64,000 bases of DNA from assembly GCF_003201475.1 (NCBI RefSeq), contig NZ_QJJK01000005.1, positions 1 through 64,000 of the forward strand, read 5' to 3'. This DNA comes from Chelatococcus asaccharovorans. Lineage in GTDB: Bacteria; Pseudomonadota; Alphaproteobacteria; Rhizobiales; Beijerinckiaceae. Below, in pieces: positions 1-9,561 of the stretch (position 1 is its first letter; every line of letters begins with the position of its first letter). The notes under the pieces were generated by a model. It was not told where the DNA came from. It made no database searches and saw only the letters and a list, made by a program, of their open reading frames with translations. Both the position numbers and the translations under genes were made by a program.

Positions 1-168
1 CTCGCCCTCATCGCCGTCGCCGACACCGATATCCCCGCAGAACTCAAGGGACGCCTCAGACCCGGCATGCCCGCCGAAATCATCTTCAATACCGGTGAGC
101 GAACCGTCATGAGCTACCTCATGCGACCCCTCACAGACGCCATGTCCGGCGCTTTCAGAGAACACTGA
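1..168 (+). CDS. HlyD-family type I secretion membrane-fusion protein, C-terminal fragment (cut by window edge)
   Basis: The frame is open from base 1 and gives 55 residues ending in TGA at 166-168. It contains RPGMPAEIIFNTGERT followed by MSYLMRPLTDAMSGAFREH. This matches the C-terminal end of HlyD/PrtE-type adaptors, the periplasmic proteins that link an inner-membrane ABC exporter to an outer-membrane channel in type I secretion. The rest of the gene, and probably its ABC exporter partner, lie left of the window. The family call comes from recognised motif wording; the exported substrate is unknown. It converges with the XRE regulator gene 42 bases downstream. Confidence 0.85.
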   Translation, partial: LALIAVADTDIPAELKGRLRPGMPAEIIFNTGERTVMSYLMRPLTDAMSGAFREH

Positions 169-210
169 CGTAAAGGTCAGGGGTGTGAGCAGGGCCTCGC
201 CGGGTCCCTC

Positions 211-732
211 TCACGCACCCTTCTTCCGCCCGCGCGGGCGAGCCCCCTGCCCCGCACCCGTAGAGGCCTTGTCGGGGGGAGGCGCCGTCTCGGTTTCGCT
301 CTCCGTCAGGCGTTCGTGAAGCCGCGCGATCTCAAGCGTTTTCTCACCCAGCAAACGTTGGAGCTCACGGATCTCATCCTGCAGCCCGTGGATCTCGAGC
401 AGGGGCGACTTCGCCGACGCGCCGGCCTTGTTGCGCGCTCCGCCGGCCGGGAAAAGCAGATCATACAGAAAGGGATTATAATATTTCACTATGTTGATAG
501 CGAACTCATGGGGATCGACGTTAAGGGCTTTGCTCCAGACGGAATATTTCTCAGGCGGAATACGCCCCTTGCCGATCTCGACTTGAGAAATGAACGTATA
601 AAAATCGATATCAATGAGCTTGGCGAGATCGCGCTGGGACAGCCCTGCATCCTCGCGCAGGCGCCTCAGCCACAGTCCCCCTCGTTGGCGCGCCTTCTTC
701 GTCTTCTCATCTAGCTGAATTCTACCAACCAT
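211..732 (-). CDS. XRE-family helix-turn-helix regulator with C-terminal coiled coil
   Basis: This 173-residue protein has a Cro/C1-type helix-turn-helix at about residues 20-75 (LRRLREDAGLSQRDLAKLID, then FISQVEIGKGRIPPEKY), so it should bind DNA. After a linker, residues about 110-145 (LLEIHGLQDEIRELQRLLGE and onward) have heptad-like leucine spacing typical of a coiled coil, probably for dimerisation. The last 25 residues are basic and proline/glycine rich. No metabolic gene is in its transcript; it converges with the secretion adaptor gene. Its target is unknown. Confidence 0.8.
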   Translation of the reverse strand: MVGRIQLDEKTKKARQRGGLWLRRLREDAGLSQRDLAKLIDIDFYTFISQVEIGKGRIPPEKYSVWSKALNVDPHEFAINIVKYYNPFLYDLLFPAGGARNKAGASAKSPLLEIHGLQDEIRELQRLLGEKTLEIARLHERLTESETETAPPPDKASTGAGQGARPRGRKKGA

Positions 733-1288
733 AGTGGCCGCTACATCCTAACTCGTTTCTGTGGTGCCCGATCCGCCATGCCTCAGGGAGCCATACGCCT
801 CTTCGTTCACTGTGTCGTGCCCACGCGCATTAGTCCATAGTCGAACCCGCACAAGCTTGACAGAGCCTAAAGGGTTTCCGCACGCGGAACTTGCTGAGGA
901 TCGTGATCGGGACGCGCTGAAGCCGCCACGGTAAAATACAGAATATGTGCGGAAAATGAAAATACCAACCCCCTCTTGCCGGGTTTCTCTGCGGGCCTCT
1001 TGCGACGTCCCGCCGCAATGTCGTGGTGCACACCCTGCGTGCAAAAGACTTTCACGTTGACCCATCAGCAGGCTTTCATGCGAAGCGTTTTGCAGTCCGG
1101 GCGATTCCCCCCTCCTCCTCAGCGCACGGCATGCGGCCCGCTTCGGCCAGCTCTTCCCGAAGGGGGAACTGGAATGGCCAGCCGAGCGTTCCCGCGAGCT
1201 GGATGCCTGCTTCGACGACGCCCTGTTCCCGGACGGACCGGGGTAGTCGTGGATACCGCCGCTCCTGATGGACACCCCGGCCCGACGT
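733..1288. other. 556-bp intergenic region without a convincing gene
   Basis: It holds the upstream region of the XRE gene and the downstream region of the deaminase operon. Several short frames are open on both strands, but none has a good ribosome site plus recognisable protein. The longest sensible-looking stretch is a plus-strand frame ending in TAG at 1244-1246 (including ARFGQLFPKGELEWPAERSR), which has no start codon I would accept and may be a remnant of a lost gene. Confidence 0.5.
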
Positions 1289-2569
1289 CTAACGCAGGAT
1301 CCGGGCGGGGTCGACGATCGAGGTCAGCGAGCGCCACCTGCGGGAACTGCCGCTCAGCAAGGCGCTCACGTGGGGCGTATCCCAAACGAGCAACGGCCCG
1401 GCCGCGGAACGGTCGATGCAGGGGAGTTGAACCCCAAGTGCGGCAGCGGCATCGGTCGCGACCATCGGCAGCCAGGTCCCCAGCGGAGGGGCCAGATGTG
1501 CGCCGATGATGCCTGCAGCCAGCGTCGCCGCCGGGTTATGCACGCCCAAGGGACAGAAGGCGTCCTGGACGTTATCCGTGCCGAAGGCCACGTTGACGCC
1601 CGCACCGAGCAGTTCCTTGATCGCCGTCAGCCCGCGCTGGCGCGGCGTTCCGACGCCCCGATCCTGCAGATAGAGATTGCTGGACGGCAAGGACACCACC
1701 GACAGACCCGCCTGCGCGATCAGCGCGATGCGGCGATGGCGTGTGTCGGCTTCCAGGGACCCGAGATTGCAGGCATGCCCGCACAGGACAGGCCCCCGAT
1801 GCCCCCTATCGATGACGGCCCGGGCGATGAGTTCGATACCGTCCAGGCTCGGGGCAAGGCCCTCATCGACATGAAAGTCGAGCGCCAGGTCATGCGTCAT
1901 GGCCACGCGCACCATGTTACGGATGCCCGCGTTGCGGCTCGGCTGATCGAAGACGAAGGCACCGAGCACGCCGCCGATTGAGGCGATCGCCCGCGCGACG
2001 GCATCGGCATAGGCGATGTCCGCCATGGCGTCGATAGGCACCAGCGCCGAGCGCTGCACGGTGATCCGCCCGCGCCATTCCGCGCAGAGCTCGCCGAGGA
2101 CCTGCCAAGCGCAGGGGATCCGGGTGGGGTCGTCGGCGACCACATCCCAATCGATATGGGTCCGCACGACGCGCGCCCCGGCCTGCCATAATTCCTCGAG
2201 CCCGCGCGTGGCGCGCATGCGCAGGTCATCGCGGGTCCACGCACGCTTGTCCCTGGCCTGGGCGGCGATCGCCTCCGCCAGCGAGCCGCCGGAAAAATCG
2301 AGCCTTTCGATGGTGAAGCATTTGTCGAGATGGCAGTGCGGCTCGACGAACGGCGTCGTGACGAGCATGCCGCCCAGGTCGACATCCACGTCCGCCGCGC
2401 CGCTGTCCGTCAGCGCTGCGATGCGCCCGTCGCGAATGACGAGATGACCGGCGAGGCAGTCGCGCTCCCGCCTGCCGCCGAAGGTCTGGGCATCTGCCAC
2501 CAGCGATACGGGCACGCGGACGTTGCCGAGCGTCACGTTGCGTTGCTTTGGCACTGCGGCGGTCTTCAC
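1289..2569 (-). CDS. Amidohydrolase of the cytosine/creatinine deaminase type
   Basis: This 426-residue metal-dependent hydrolase resembles CodA-type cytosine deaminases. Visible motifs are the HxH metal site EPHCHLDK (about residues 76-83), FHVDEG near the middle, GHACNL, and the late metal aspartate in FGTDNVQD. The family opens or deaminates cyclic amidines such as cytosine, isoguanine or creatinine; the exact substrate is inferred only. I place the start at GTG 2569, because it overlaps the TGA of the upstream reductase gene as GTGA and follows GGGAGGT; an in-frame upstream ATG at 2614 would lie inside that gene. It is the last gene of a four-gene minus-strand operon beginning at 6087. 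Confidence 0.83.
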   Translation of the reverse strand: MKTAAVPKQRNVTLGNVRVPVSLVADAQTFGGRRERDCLAGHLVIRDGRIAALTDSGAADVDVDLGGMLVTTPFVEPHCHLDKCFTIERLDFSGGSLAEAIAAQARDKRAWTRDDLRMRATRGLEELWQAGARVVRTHIDWDVVADDPTRIPCAWQVLGELCAEWRGRITVQRSALVPIDAMADIAYADAVARAIASIGGVLGAFVFDQPSRNAGIRNMVRVAMTHDLALDFHVDEGLAPSLDGIELIARAVIDRGHRGPVLCGHACNLGSLEADTRHRRIALIAQAGLSVVSLPSSNLYLQDRGVGTPRQRGLTAIKELLGAGVNVAFGTDNVQDAFCPLGVHNPAATLAAGIIGAHLAPPLGTWLPMVATDAAAALGVQLPCIDRSAAGPLLVWDTPHVSALLSGSSRRWRSLTSIVDPARILR

Positions 2570-3834
2570 CGGACCTCCCGGAGGTCGGCAGCGCTGGCGG
2601 AAGCGGCCGTCCACTGGCGGAAGGCCTCGCCTAACCGGCCGGACAGGATGTCATGGTCAGTGGGCCTGTAACCCGTCGCAAGCATCCTGCGGCCCAGCAT
2701 GTGGTCCGCGGGGCGGTTGACGCTGTCGATCGCGACGAGATCGTCACCGCGAAAGTGATAGACCGAGAACGCATTGCTGTGCGAGTCGCCGGCGACGAGC
2801 TGGCGATCGGCACGGCTCGGCAGGCCGACCATCTGCAGCTTCATATCGGCGATGTCGGACCAGAACCACGGCACCGCCGCATAGGGGCTCGTCGCGCCGA
2901 GAATGACATGGGCGACGTGGCGTGCCTGATCGGTGGCGTTCTGCACGGATTCGAGCCGGACGTATCCACCCGTCTGCCAATGGGGGAATCGGGCGCAATC
3001 CCCGATGGCAAAGACATTCTCCGCGGAGGTCCGCAAGTGGTCATCGACCACGACACCGCAATCGACATGGATGCCGGCCGTAGCCGCCAGCGCGACGTCG
3101 GGCTCCGCGCCAATGCCGATCACGACGATGTCGGCGAGGATCCGCTCGCCTGATCGGGTGGTGACGGCCCGGACATGCGCATGGCCCGCGAAAGCGGCAA
3201 CCTCTGCGCCAAGCCGCACGTCCACGCCCAAGGCCGTCAGGCGTGCGAGGACATGACCCGACACGGCCGGGGAGATGGCCCGGGCGAGAAGCCGATCACC
3301 AAGCTCCAGCACCGTCACCCGCTTGCCGAGCGCGGCCATCGTCGCGGCGACCTCGAGCCCGATGAAGCCGCCGCCGACGATCACGGCATGCGCGGCGGAC
3401 ACCATGTGGCTCTTGATGCGCCGGGCATCGGCGGCCGTTCGGAGCGTGAAGATGCCCTCGCGCTCGGCCCCCGCGATGGCAAGCCGGCGCGGCCGCGCGC
3501 CGGTCGCCAGGATCAAGGTGCGGAACGGCAGGACACCCTCGTCGAGGAGGCAGCGCCGGCCGGCGAGATCGATGGCGCGAACGGCCGTCCCGGGCCGATA
3601 GTCGATCGCGTTGTCGGCATAGACGGCGTCGCCACGGAGCGGTTGCAGCCTGTCATCGCTGCCCTTGAGAAAGGCCTTGGACAACGGCGGACGATGATAG
3701 GGGAACTCCGGCTCGTTGCCGACGAGCGTGATCGGGCCGTCATAACCCTCCTGCCGCAGCGAGATGGCGGCCTGCGAACCGCCGTGGCCCGCGCCGATGA
3801 TGACGACACCATCATCTGAGCCCCCTCCGCTCAT
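2566..3834 (-). CDS. FAD/NAD(P)H-dependent ferredoxin-reductase-type oxidoreductase
   Basis: At 422 residues this has the layout of the reductases that serve Rieske oxygenases and P450 ferredoxins (BphA4/putidaredoxin reductase type). The first Rossmann motif [10 protein letters not shown] is near residues 14-23, [12 protein letters not shown] near 110, the NAD(P)H motif [10 protein letters not shown] near 155, and [12 protein letters not shown], which binds FAD, near 280. It should pass electrons from NAD(P)H to a ferredoxin or directly to a partner. No ferredoxin or oxygenase gene is nearby, so the partner may be the FAD-binding oxidase just upstream or be encoded elsewhere. Its ATG overlaps the upstream TGA as ATGA. 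Confidence 0.88.
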   Translation of the reverse strand: MSGGGSDDGVVIIGAGHGGSQAAISLRQEGYDGPITLVGNEPEFPYHRPPLSKAFLKGSDDRLQPLRGDAVYADNAIDYRPGTAVRAIDLAGRRCLLDEGVLPFRTLILATGARPRRLAIAGAEREGIFTLRTAADARRIKSHMVSAAHAVIVGGGFIGLEVAATMAALGKRVTVLELGDRLLARAISPAVSGHVLARLTALGVDVRLGAEVAAFAGHAHVRAVTTRSGERILADIVVIGIGAEPDVALAATAGIHVDCGVVVDDHLRTSAENVFAIGDCARFPHWQTGGYVRLESVQNATDQARHVAHVILGATSPYAAVPWFWSDIADMKLQMVGLPSRADRQLVAGDSHSNAFSVYHFRGDDLVAIDSVNRPADHMLGRRMLATGYRPTDHDILSGRLGEAFRQWTAASASAADLREVR

Positions 3835-5252
3835 GATGCTTTCCTGACCGGCTGATGCGGCGGCAGGGCTTCGATCTCCTCGGCAGACAGGTGCTTCACG
3901 TCGTTCCAGAAGCGGGATTTCGCGGAGTTGAGAAGCCCATGCGGATCGAGACGCTTCTTCCAGGCGAGATGGCGGAAGTCCGGCTTCATGGAGCCGCCCT
4001 CGACATAGGGCACATGCGGGTTGGACGCCGGGCAGCCATGGGCCTCGTAGACGCGCATGAGCTCGAACAGGCGCTCGTCCGTGGTGTAGCGCACGACGGG
4101 CAGGTCGAAGGCCACCAGTTCGCCGTTGAGCAAAGCAAACTCGTGATGCATGAGCACCTCGTCCCCGAAGACCGCCTGCAGCGGCGCGATCTTGCCACTA
4201 TCGAGCGGTGCGCGAAAAGTCACCTGCAAATAGGTGACGCCGCGATCCTGCTTGAGGATCTGCAACGTCGTATGGTTGTACGAGAAATCCGACAATGGCG
4301 GCAGTCCGGCGGCGGCCAGCGCGGCATCGTCGTCCGCCATTTCTATGCGTCCACCTGTCGCTTGCAGGATCTCCGCGAGCCGCGGCGCGTCATCGGCGGC
4401 GACCATCGCAAACAAAAGCGCCCGCCCGCCCTGGCCGATAGGCCCGAGGCTGCGGATCGAGGCAGCGATGCGCGCGTCGATGGTCGTGAGCAGCTTCAAG
4501 GCGAGCGCCCGCTCGGCGCCGGCGGCGATCCCGCCCTCGAAAGCCTCGCGATAGCTCGCAAATGATGCGATGACGTTGATCCAACGGGGCGACGGGATCG
4601 TCTTGAGCACGAGGTCCGTGATGATGCCGTTGAGCCCCCAGGCATGGTGGATCGCGCGGATGTCTTCGCCCTGGAAGACGTGGCGTTGCGGCTCATCCTC
4701 CAGCGAGAGCGCGCCGATGGCGTTGATATTGCCGCCGTCGCGCAACATGCCGTGGCGGATGGAGCCGATGCCGCCGGAGCCGCCGGCGATGAAGCCGCCA
4801 ATCGTCGCCAGCGCCTCCGTTGAGGGAAACAGCGGCAATTCCCGGCCATGGGCGGCCAGCGCCGCATTGATCGCGCCGATCTTGCAGCCGGCCTCCACAT
4901 GGACGGTGCCAGCCTCGATCGCGAGGATGCGATCGAGGCCCGTCATGTCGATGATGAGCCCGCCATCGCGTGGCACGGCCTGGCCATAATTGCCGGTGCC
5001 GCCGCCGCGGACGACCATCGGCACCTGCCAGGCGACCGCCTGGGCGACGCAGCGCTTGAGTTCGTCGATCGTCTTTGGCGCGACGACCAGATCACCGAAG
5101 CTTGTGGAGAGCTCTCGATTAAGGATCGGGCTATACCAGAAGAAATCACGCGAGCGCCTCTTGACGATCGAGGGTGTATCGAAGGACTCGATATCACCGA
5201 GCTCATCGCGGAAAGCCTTCCAGTCGATCGCTATTTTCCCGGAAATGGACAT
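3831..5252 (-). CDS. FAD-binding oxidoreductase (GlcD / PCMH-type flavoprotein)
   Basis: This 473-residue protein has a PCMH-type FAD domain: [14 protein letters not shown] at about residues 80-93 is the nucleotide loop, followed by [13 protein letters not shown] and [19 protein letters not shown], which are standard in the GlcD/D-lactate dehydrogenase group. Such enzymes oxidise hydroxy acids or amines. I chose ATG 5252 ([10 protein letters not shown]) because GGAG lies about 6 bases upstream; a longer in-frame extension to 5432 has arginine/serine-rich low-quality sequence and overlaps the creatininase gene. It sits 19 bases after the creatininase-family gene in the same operon. The substrate is unknown. 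Confidence 0.85.
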   Translation of the reverse strand: MSISGKIAIDWKAFRDELGDIESFDTPSIVKRRSRDFFWYSPILNRELSTSFGDLVVAPKTIDELKRCVAQAVAWQVPMVVRGGGTGNYGQAVPRDGGLIIDMTGLDRILAIEAGTVHVEAGCKIGAINAALAAHGRELPLFPSTEALATIGGFIAGGSGGIGSIRHGMLRDGGNINAIGALSLEDEPQRHVFQGEDIRAIHHAWGLNGIITDLVLKTIPSPRWINVIASFASYREAFEGGIAAGAERALALKLLTTIDARIAASIRSLGPIGQGGRALLFAMVAADDAPRLAEILQATGGRIEMADDDAALAAAGLPPLSDFSYNHTTLQILKQDRGVTYLQVTFRAPLDSGKIAPLQAVFGDEVLMHHEFALLNGELVAFDLPVVRYTTDERLFELMRVYEAHGCPASNPHVPYVEGGSMKPDFRHLAWKKRLDPHGLLNSAKSRFWNDVKHLSAEEIEALPPHQPVRKAS

Positions 5253-5271
5253 TCTTGCTCCAGCGCGGTTC

Positions 5272-6087
5272 TTATTCTTTGACGGGATGACGACCCGGCT
5301 CGCCCTCACAGAACCGGGCGAACTCGGTGAGGAAGGCCGCGAAATTGCGCGCCGCATTGGCCAAGAGCCGTTCACCCAACTCCGCCGTGGCGGCGGCAGC
5401 GTTGCCGCAAGCACCAGCCGCATTGAGCTCATCCATGACCCACGCCGGCCGGGCGCGCCCCGCGGACAGGCCGAGGTGCCGAAAGGCCGTTTGCCAGTCC
5501 CGCGCCCTGTTGGGGAAATCCGCCGCGCGCTCCATCACGACGCGCTCGGGCGTCAAGGCCAGCATGGCGCTCGTCTCCACCAGACCCGCATGGATGCCGT
5601 AGGCCTGCTCGGATGGATCGGTGAGATGAGCCGCCTCGTTGAAATTGTACCAGTGGCAGGTCGCGACGTTCAGGCCGAAGTCTATCTTGAGATCTCGCGC
5701 GACGATATCAAGTACAGATGAATTGCCGCCATGCGCATTCAGGATCACGAGGCGGTGAAAACCTGTGCAGGAGAGACTTTCGCCGATATCCGTGACAAGG
5801 CCTATCAGCGTCCTCGCCGACAGGGAGACGGTTCCGGGTGTCGTCCCATGCTCGTTGCTCTTGCCATAGACAAGCGTTGGCAGGGCAAGCACGGTCAGGT
5901 CCGCGGCAACGAGAGGCAAGGCCCGTTCAACGACCACCTCCGCGAGATCGCCATCGACAGAGACCGGCAGATGCGGACCATGCTGCTCCGTGGCGCCGAT
6001 CGGCAGCACAACGATGGCGCGCGCCCGATCGAGCGCCGCGAAGTCGACGCGCGTGAGATCGGCCCAGCGGCCGCTGCGGCTCGTCAT
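5272..6087 (-). CDS. Creatininase-family amidohydrolase
   Basis: This 271-residue protein carries the creatininase signature: [11 protein letters not shown] (residues 31-41, with E34 and H36 as probable metal ligands), NAHGGN (117-122) and [10 protein letters not shown] (164-173, with E171 as probable ligand). The family includes creatinine amidohydrolase, which opens creatinine to creatine, and peptidase-like members such as MftE; the sequence alone does not tell which. It is the first gene of the operon that continues with a FAD oxidase, a reductase and a deaminase-like hydrolase. That neighbourhood suits breakdown of a cyclic amide or amidine. The promoter should lie in 6088-6536. Confidence 0.86.
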   Translation of the reverse strand: MTSRSGRWADLTRVDFAALDRARAIVVLPIGATEQHGPHLPVSVDGDLAEVVVERALPLVAADLTVLALPTLVYGKSNEHGTTPGTVSLSARTLIGLVTDIGESLSCTGFHRLVILNAHGGNSSVLDIVARDLKIDFGLNVATCHWYNFNEAAHLTDPSEQAYGIHAGLVETSAMLALTPERVVMERAADFPNRARDWQTAFRHLGLSAGRARPAWVMDELNAAGACGNAAAATAELGERLLANAARNFAAFLTEFARFCEGEPGRHPVKE

Positions 6088-6536
6088 GATGGAACTCCAC
6101 GGGGCAAAGTTTGGAACCGACCTGGGCTGCGTCTGACGCGGGCCGTAGCACCTGCCTCGGTTTCAGCTTCAGCTTCGCTGGGGCAGCGATGATCGGGGAC
6201 AAATCCGGACTTCATGTCACGAGCACCACGCTTCTCCGTCGATCGCGCTGCGATCAGAATGAGTTGCGGCTCGTTCCTTGTCAGCCCTGTGCCATGGGGT
6301 TTCATAATGTCGGCGAAATGCCCGGAATTGTCAAGCAGGTCATGAAACGCGCGGCATGTAAATCGCGTCGATTTTTACTTGTATATGAAGATTATAGGCA
6401 TTTAATCCATGCGAACATGATGACGATGTGCAGCAACACCATCTTCATTGCTTGTGATGGTGCGCCGGATCGCTCTCGGCACCACCCGTTGCCAAAAGTC
6501 ACAAGGCATCAAACATCGCCAAGGTGCCACCCATAC
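6088..6536. other. Intergenic region upstream of the creatininase operon
   Basis: This 449-bp gap separates the creatininase gene (start 6087, leftward) from the end of the enolase-superfamily gene (stop 6537). It must hold the promoter of the 6087-1289 operon. The stretch 6355-6410 is noticeably more AT-rich than its surroundings. I see no convincing terminator, RNA gene or coding frame with a ribosome site. Confidence 0.5.
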
Positions 6537-7667
6537 CTACTGGTAGGAGGCGCCGGGGATGAAGGGATAGCGCGCGATCAGCCGCTCATCGATCTCAACG
6601 CCCAGGCCCGGACCTTCCGGCGCCAGGATGGTCCCGTTCTCGATCGCGAAGGGCGGGCCGAGATCGTCGCGGAAGGCATTGATCGCCGAGACATCCGCCT
6701 CGTAGATGAAGGCATTGGGCGCCACCGAGAGCACATGCACCGAGGCCGCGGTGCTGAGCACCGAGGCGCTGGTATGCGGCGCGAACTGCAGGTGCCACGT
6801 ATCCGCCAGCGCCGCGATCTTCAGGATTTCGGTGATGCCGCCCGTCTTGCACGCATCCGCCTGGACGAACGCGATCAACTGCTCCGCAATCAGGGCACGC
6901 AGTTCGTGACGGGTGAAGTGGTTCTCGCCCGCGGCGAGCGGTGTCGACGTGACGTCACGCAGCCGGCGATAGCCCGGCAGATTGTCGGGCGTGAACGGCT
7001 CCTCGAGCCAGGCGAGGCGGCCGGCTTCGCAGATCTCGGCGATGCGCGCGATATCGGCGCTGCGATAGCGGGTGCCGGCATCCGCCGCCAGCGTGATCTC
7101 CGGACCGAAGGCGGCGCGGATCGCGCTGACGCGCGCCAGATCCGTCTCGATGCTGTCGCCGACCCTGAGCTTCATGAAGTCGTAGCCGCGGCCGATATAG
7201 CCCTCGATCTCGCGCTTCAGGTCATCGACAGGCTGGAAACCGAGGCTGATGCCGCCCGCATAGGCGCGGATAGGCCGGCGCCGGCCACCCAGCAGGCGAT
7301 AGACCGGCTGGCCGAGATCCTTGCCCTTGATGTCCCACAGGGCGAGATCGACACCGCTGAGCCCGATCACCGCCGCCGCGCCCGGCCCGTGGGTCGCGAT
7401 GTAATGCCGGTAGGACTTGTCCCAGATGGCCTCGGTCTCATGCGCATCCATGCCGATCAGCGACGGCCCGAGCGCGTCGTTGATGAAGGCGGCAATCGTG
7501 CTCGGCGTCTGGGCGTGATGCGCCTCGCCGTAGCCGACGATGCCGTCCGTCGTCTCGATGCGCACCAGCACCATGTCGCGCTTGGCCGACCGGCCGACGG
7601 CGAACACCGCGCCGCCCGGCGTCGGGCAGGACAGCGCGAAAGCCTCGATCCGCTTGATCTTCGTCAT
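6537..7667 (-). CDS. Mandelate racemase/muconate lactonizing enzyme family protein (sugar-acid dehydratase-like)
   Basis: This 376-residue enolase-superfamily enzyme has the three metal ligands in ADAG (D196), LEEP (E222 or E223) and AGEN (E248), and the Asp-His pair at ADACKTGG (D271) and APHTS (H298). The lysine motif reads K166-L-R168, so the second lysine of the mandelate-racemase KxK is arginine. With D271/H298 this suits proton abstraction from a sugar acid or related hydroxy acid. I chose ATG 7667 because GGAGG lies 7 bases upstream; two in-frame TTG codons just before it are less likely. It is the last gene of the minus-strand sugar operon, 52 bases after the permease, so it probably acts on a product of the imported sugar. 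Confidence 0.88.
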   Translation of the reverse strand: MTKIKRIEAFALSCPTPGGAVFAVGRSAKRDMVLVRIETTDGIVGYGEAHHAQTPSTIAAFINDALGPSLIGMDAHETEAIWDKSYRHYIATHGPGAAAVIGLSGVDLALWDIKGKDLGQPVYRLLGGRRRPIRAYAGGISLGFQPVDDLKREIEGYIGRGYDFMKLRVGDSIETDLARVSAIRAAFGPEITLAADAGTRYRSADIARIAEICEAGRLAWLEEPFTPDNLPGYRRLRDVTSTPLAAGENHFTRHELRALIAEQLIAFVQADACKTGGITEILKIAALADTWHLQFAPHTSASVLSTAASVHVLSVAPNAFIYEADVSAINAFRDDLGPPFAIENGTILAPEGPGLGVEIDERLIARYPFIPGASYQ

Positions 7668-7719
7668 CAACAATCCTCCGCGTTGCGCGCGTTCCTATGC
7701 GAGCGTGGGGCCTCGGCCG

Positions 7720-8613
7720 TCATCCCTTGACGGCGCCGCCGCCGACCCCCTGAACCAGATGTTTCTGCAGAAAGAAGAAGGCCAGCAGGATGGGCGCGGC
7801 CGTGATGACGCCGCCGGCCATCAGCACGCCCCAGTCGGTGGTGTACTGGCCGATGAGCCCGCTCAAGCCCAGCGGCAGCGTGCGGTTCTTCTCGCTGAGG
7901 ATGAAGGTGCTGGCATAGAGAAACTCGTTCCAGGTGTGAATCATCACCCAGGTCGCGACCGCGACAATGCCCGGCTGGGCCATGGGCAGAATGACCTTCC
8001 AGAAGGCCTGCCAGCGCGTGCAGCCATCCATGCGCGCGGCGTCCTCGAGCGAATGGGGCACCTGCGCGAAGAAGCCACGCATCAGCCAGACGCAGAGCGG
8101 CAGCATATAGCTGAGATAGACCGGTATCAGCCCATAGAGGCTGTCGAGCCAGCCGAGATAGCGTAGCTGCACATAGAAGGGGATGAGCAGCAGCACGGGG
8201 GGAAACATCTGGCCGTAGAGCATGAAGAGCGGCAGTGCCACCGAGCCCTTGAAGCGGTGGCGCGCCATCGCATAGCCGGCCGTCACCGACAGGGCCACGC
8301 TGATGAGCGTGACACTCACCGTGAGGATGAGGCTGTTGAGCGCAAACTGCCAGAAATGGGCGCCGACCAGAAGGTCGATATAGTTCTGAAACGTCACGCT
8401 GTGCGGGACGAGCGCCGGCGGGCGCTGGAAGATCTCGTCTTTTGCCCGCAGAGACGTGGCGATCATCCAGTAGAACGGAAAGACCGCCCAGATGAAGGCG
8501 ATCCAGAGCGTCGTGTAGGTGAGGACCTTACGCAACGACTTCGGCGTCCGCGTGCGGCGCAGCGCTTCGGAGCGGGGCGCGGGCATGGTGCGCGAGGCTG
8601 TGGCGAGGCTCAT
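7720..8613 (-). CDS. Carbohydrate ABC transporter permease, MalG type
   Basis: This 297-residue inner-membrane protein has six predicted hydrophobic segments after a short basic N-terminus. The cytoplasmic EAA loop is visible as LEDAARMDGCTRWQAFWKVI (about residues 197-216), the contact for the ATPase. It pairs with the MalF-type permease encoded 2 bases upstream and the binding protein at 9562-10830. The ATPase is not in this operon; the UgpC/MalK-type protein at 15509-16606, transcribed divergently from the same region, is the natural partner. The length is normal for the family. Confidence 0.93.
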   Translation of the reverse strand: MSLATASRTMPAPRSEALRRTRTPKSLRKVLTYTTLWIAFIWAVFPFYWMIATSLRAKDEIFQRPPALVPHSVTFQNYIDLLVGAHFWQFALNSLILTVSVTLISVALSVTAGYAMARHRFKGSVALPLFMLYGQMFPPVLLLIPFYVQLRYLGWLDSLYGLIPVYLSYMLPLCVWLMRGFFAQVPHSLEDAARMDGCTRWQAFWKVILPMAQPGIVAVATWVMIHTWNEFLYASTFILSEKNRTLPLGLSGLIGQYTTDWGVLMAGGVITAAPILLAFFFLQKHLVQGVGGGAVKG

Positions 8614-8615
8614 GG

Positions 8616-9560
8616 CTAATCTCCCTCGCGCGCCTGGATGAGCTTGAGATAGAGGGTGGTGGCGATCACCAGTCCGACGAAGAGCATCGTCGCGACGGCG
8701 GAGGCCATGCCGAGATCAAAGCGCTGGAAACCGTATTTATAGGCCAGCGTGAACAGAATTTCCGATGAATTCAGCGGCCCGCCCTCAGTCATCAGCCAGA
8801 TGGCGTTGAAGTTGTTGACGGTCAGAATGAAGGTGAGCACCGCGGCTATCGCGAAAGACACGCGGATCTGCGGCAGGATGACATACCAGAGCTTGCGCCA
8901 GCCGGAGGCGCCATCCATGGATGCGGCCTCCAGAATGGAGCGCGGCACGAGCTGGAGCGCGGCAAGCAGCAGCAGCATCACGAAGGGCGTGCCCTTCCAG
9001 ATGCTCTCGACGGTGACCGCATAGAGCGAGGTGGCCGTGTCGCCGAGCCAGGGGTGGTAGTCGCTGATGATGCCGAGCTTCATCAGCATCTCGTTGACGA
9101 TGCCGACGCTCGGATCGTACATCCAGCGCCAGGTGAGCACAGCGACGACGCTCGGCACCACCCAGGGCACGAGGATGCCGGAGCGGAAAAAGCCGATCCC
9201 CGGCATGGCGCGGTGGAGGAGGAGCGCCAGCGCCAGGCCGAGGCCGAGCTGCGCGACGACGTTCAAGACCACCCAGATGAGCGTATTGACGGAGGCCTTC
9301 ACGAAGACCGGATCCGCGAAAACGCGCTGGAAATTGCGCATCCCGACGAAAGTGACCGTCCCGTTGTTGAGCGTGCGCAAGGTGACGTCATAGAACGACG
9401 AAACAACGCCGGAAATAACGGGATAGACGACAACGCCGAGAACGATGATGACGGCGGGCAAAACCATCAGATAGGGATAGATGCGCGCACCCAGCCCGGT
9501 TTCGAAGATCGACGACCAGGTTCTTCTCAAGCCCGGTGCGTTCAGGGTGCGCGCGGTCAT
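8616..9560 (-). CDS. Sugar ABC transporter permease, MalF type
   Basis: This 314-residue permease has six membrane segments, starting with YPYLMVLPAVIIVLGVVVYP at about residues 28-47. The EAA loop is EAASMDGASGWRKLWYVILP. It forms the channel heterodimer with the MalG-type protein just downstream. The start ATG at 9560 lies 1 base after the stop of the binding-protein gene, so the two are likely translated from one transcript. Substrate specificity cannot be read from the permease; the neighbours (GH31 glycosidase, isomerase, sugar kinase) point to an oligosaccharide or glycoside. Confidence 0.93.
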   Translation of the reverse strand: MTARTLNAPGLRRTWSSIFETGLGARIYPYLMVLPAVIIVLGVVVYPVISGVVSSFYDVTLRTLNNGTVTFVGMRNFQRVFADPVFVKASVNTLIWVVLNVVAQLGLGLALALLLHRAMPGIGFFRSGILVPWVVPSVVAVLTWRWMYDPSVGIVNEMLMKLGIISDYHPWLGDTATSLYAVTVESIWKGTPFVMLLLLAALQLVPRSILEAASMDGASGWRKLWYVILPQIRVSFAIAAVLTFILTVNNFNAIWLMTEGGPLNSSEILFTLAYKYGFQRFDLGMASAVATMLFVGLVIATTLYLKLIQAREGD

Positions 9561-9561
9561 C

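Noticed and set aside
976-1981. Overlapping open frames on both strands upstream of and over the deaminase end
   Set aside because: They lack ribosome sites and recognisable sequence; the minus-strand deaminase explains the coding signal from 1289 on.
6111-7730. A 539-codon open frame on the plus strand
   Set aside because: Most of it is antisense to the enolase-superfamily gene; the part in the intergenic region has no ribosome site or recognised domain.
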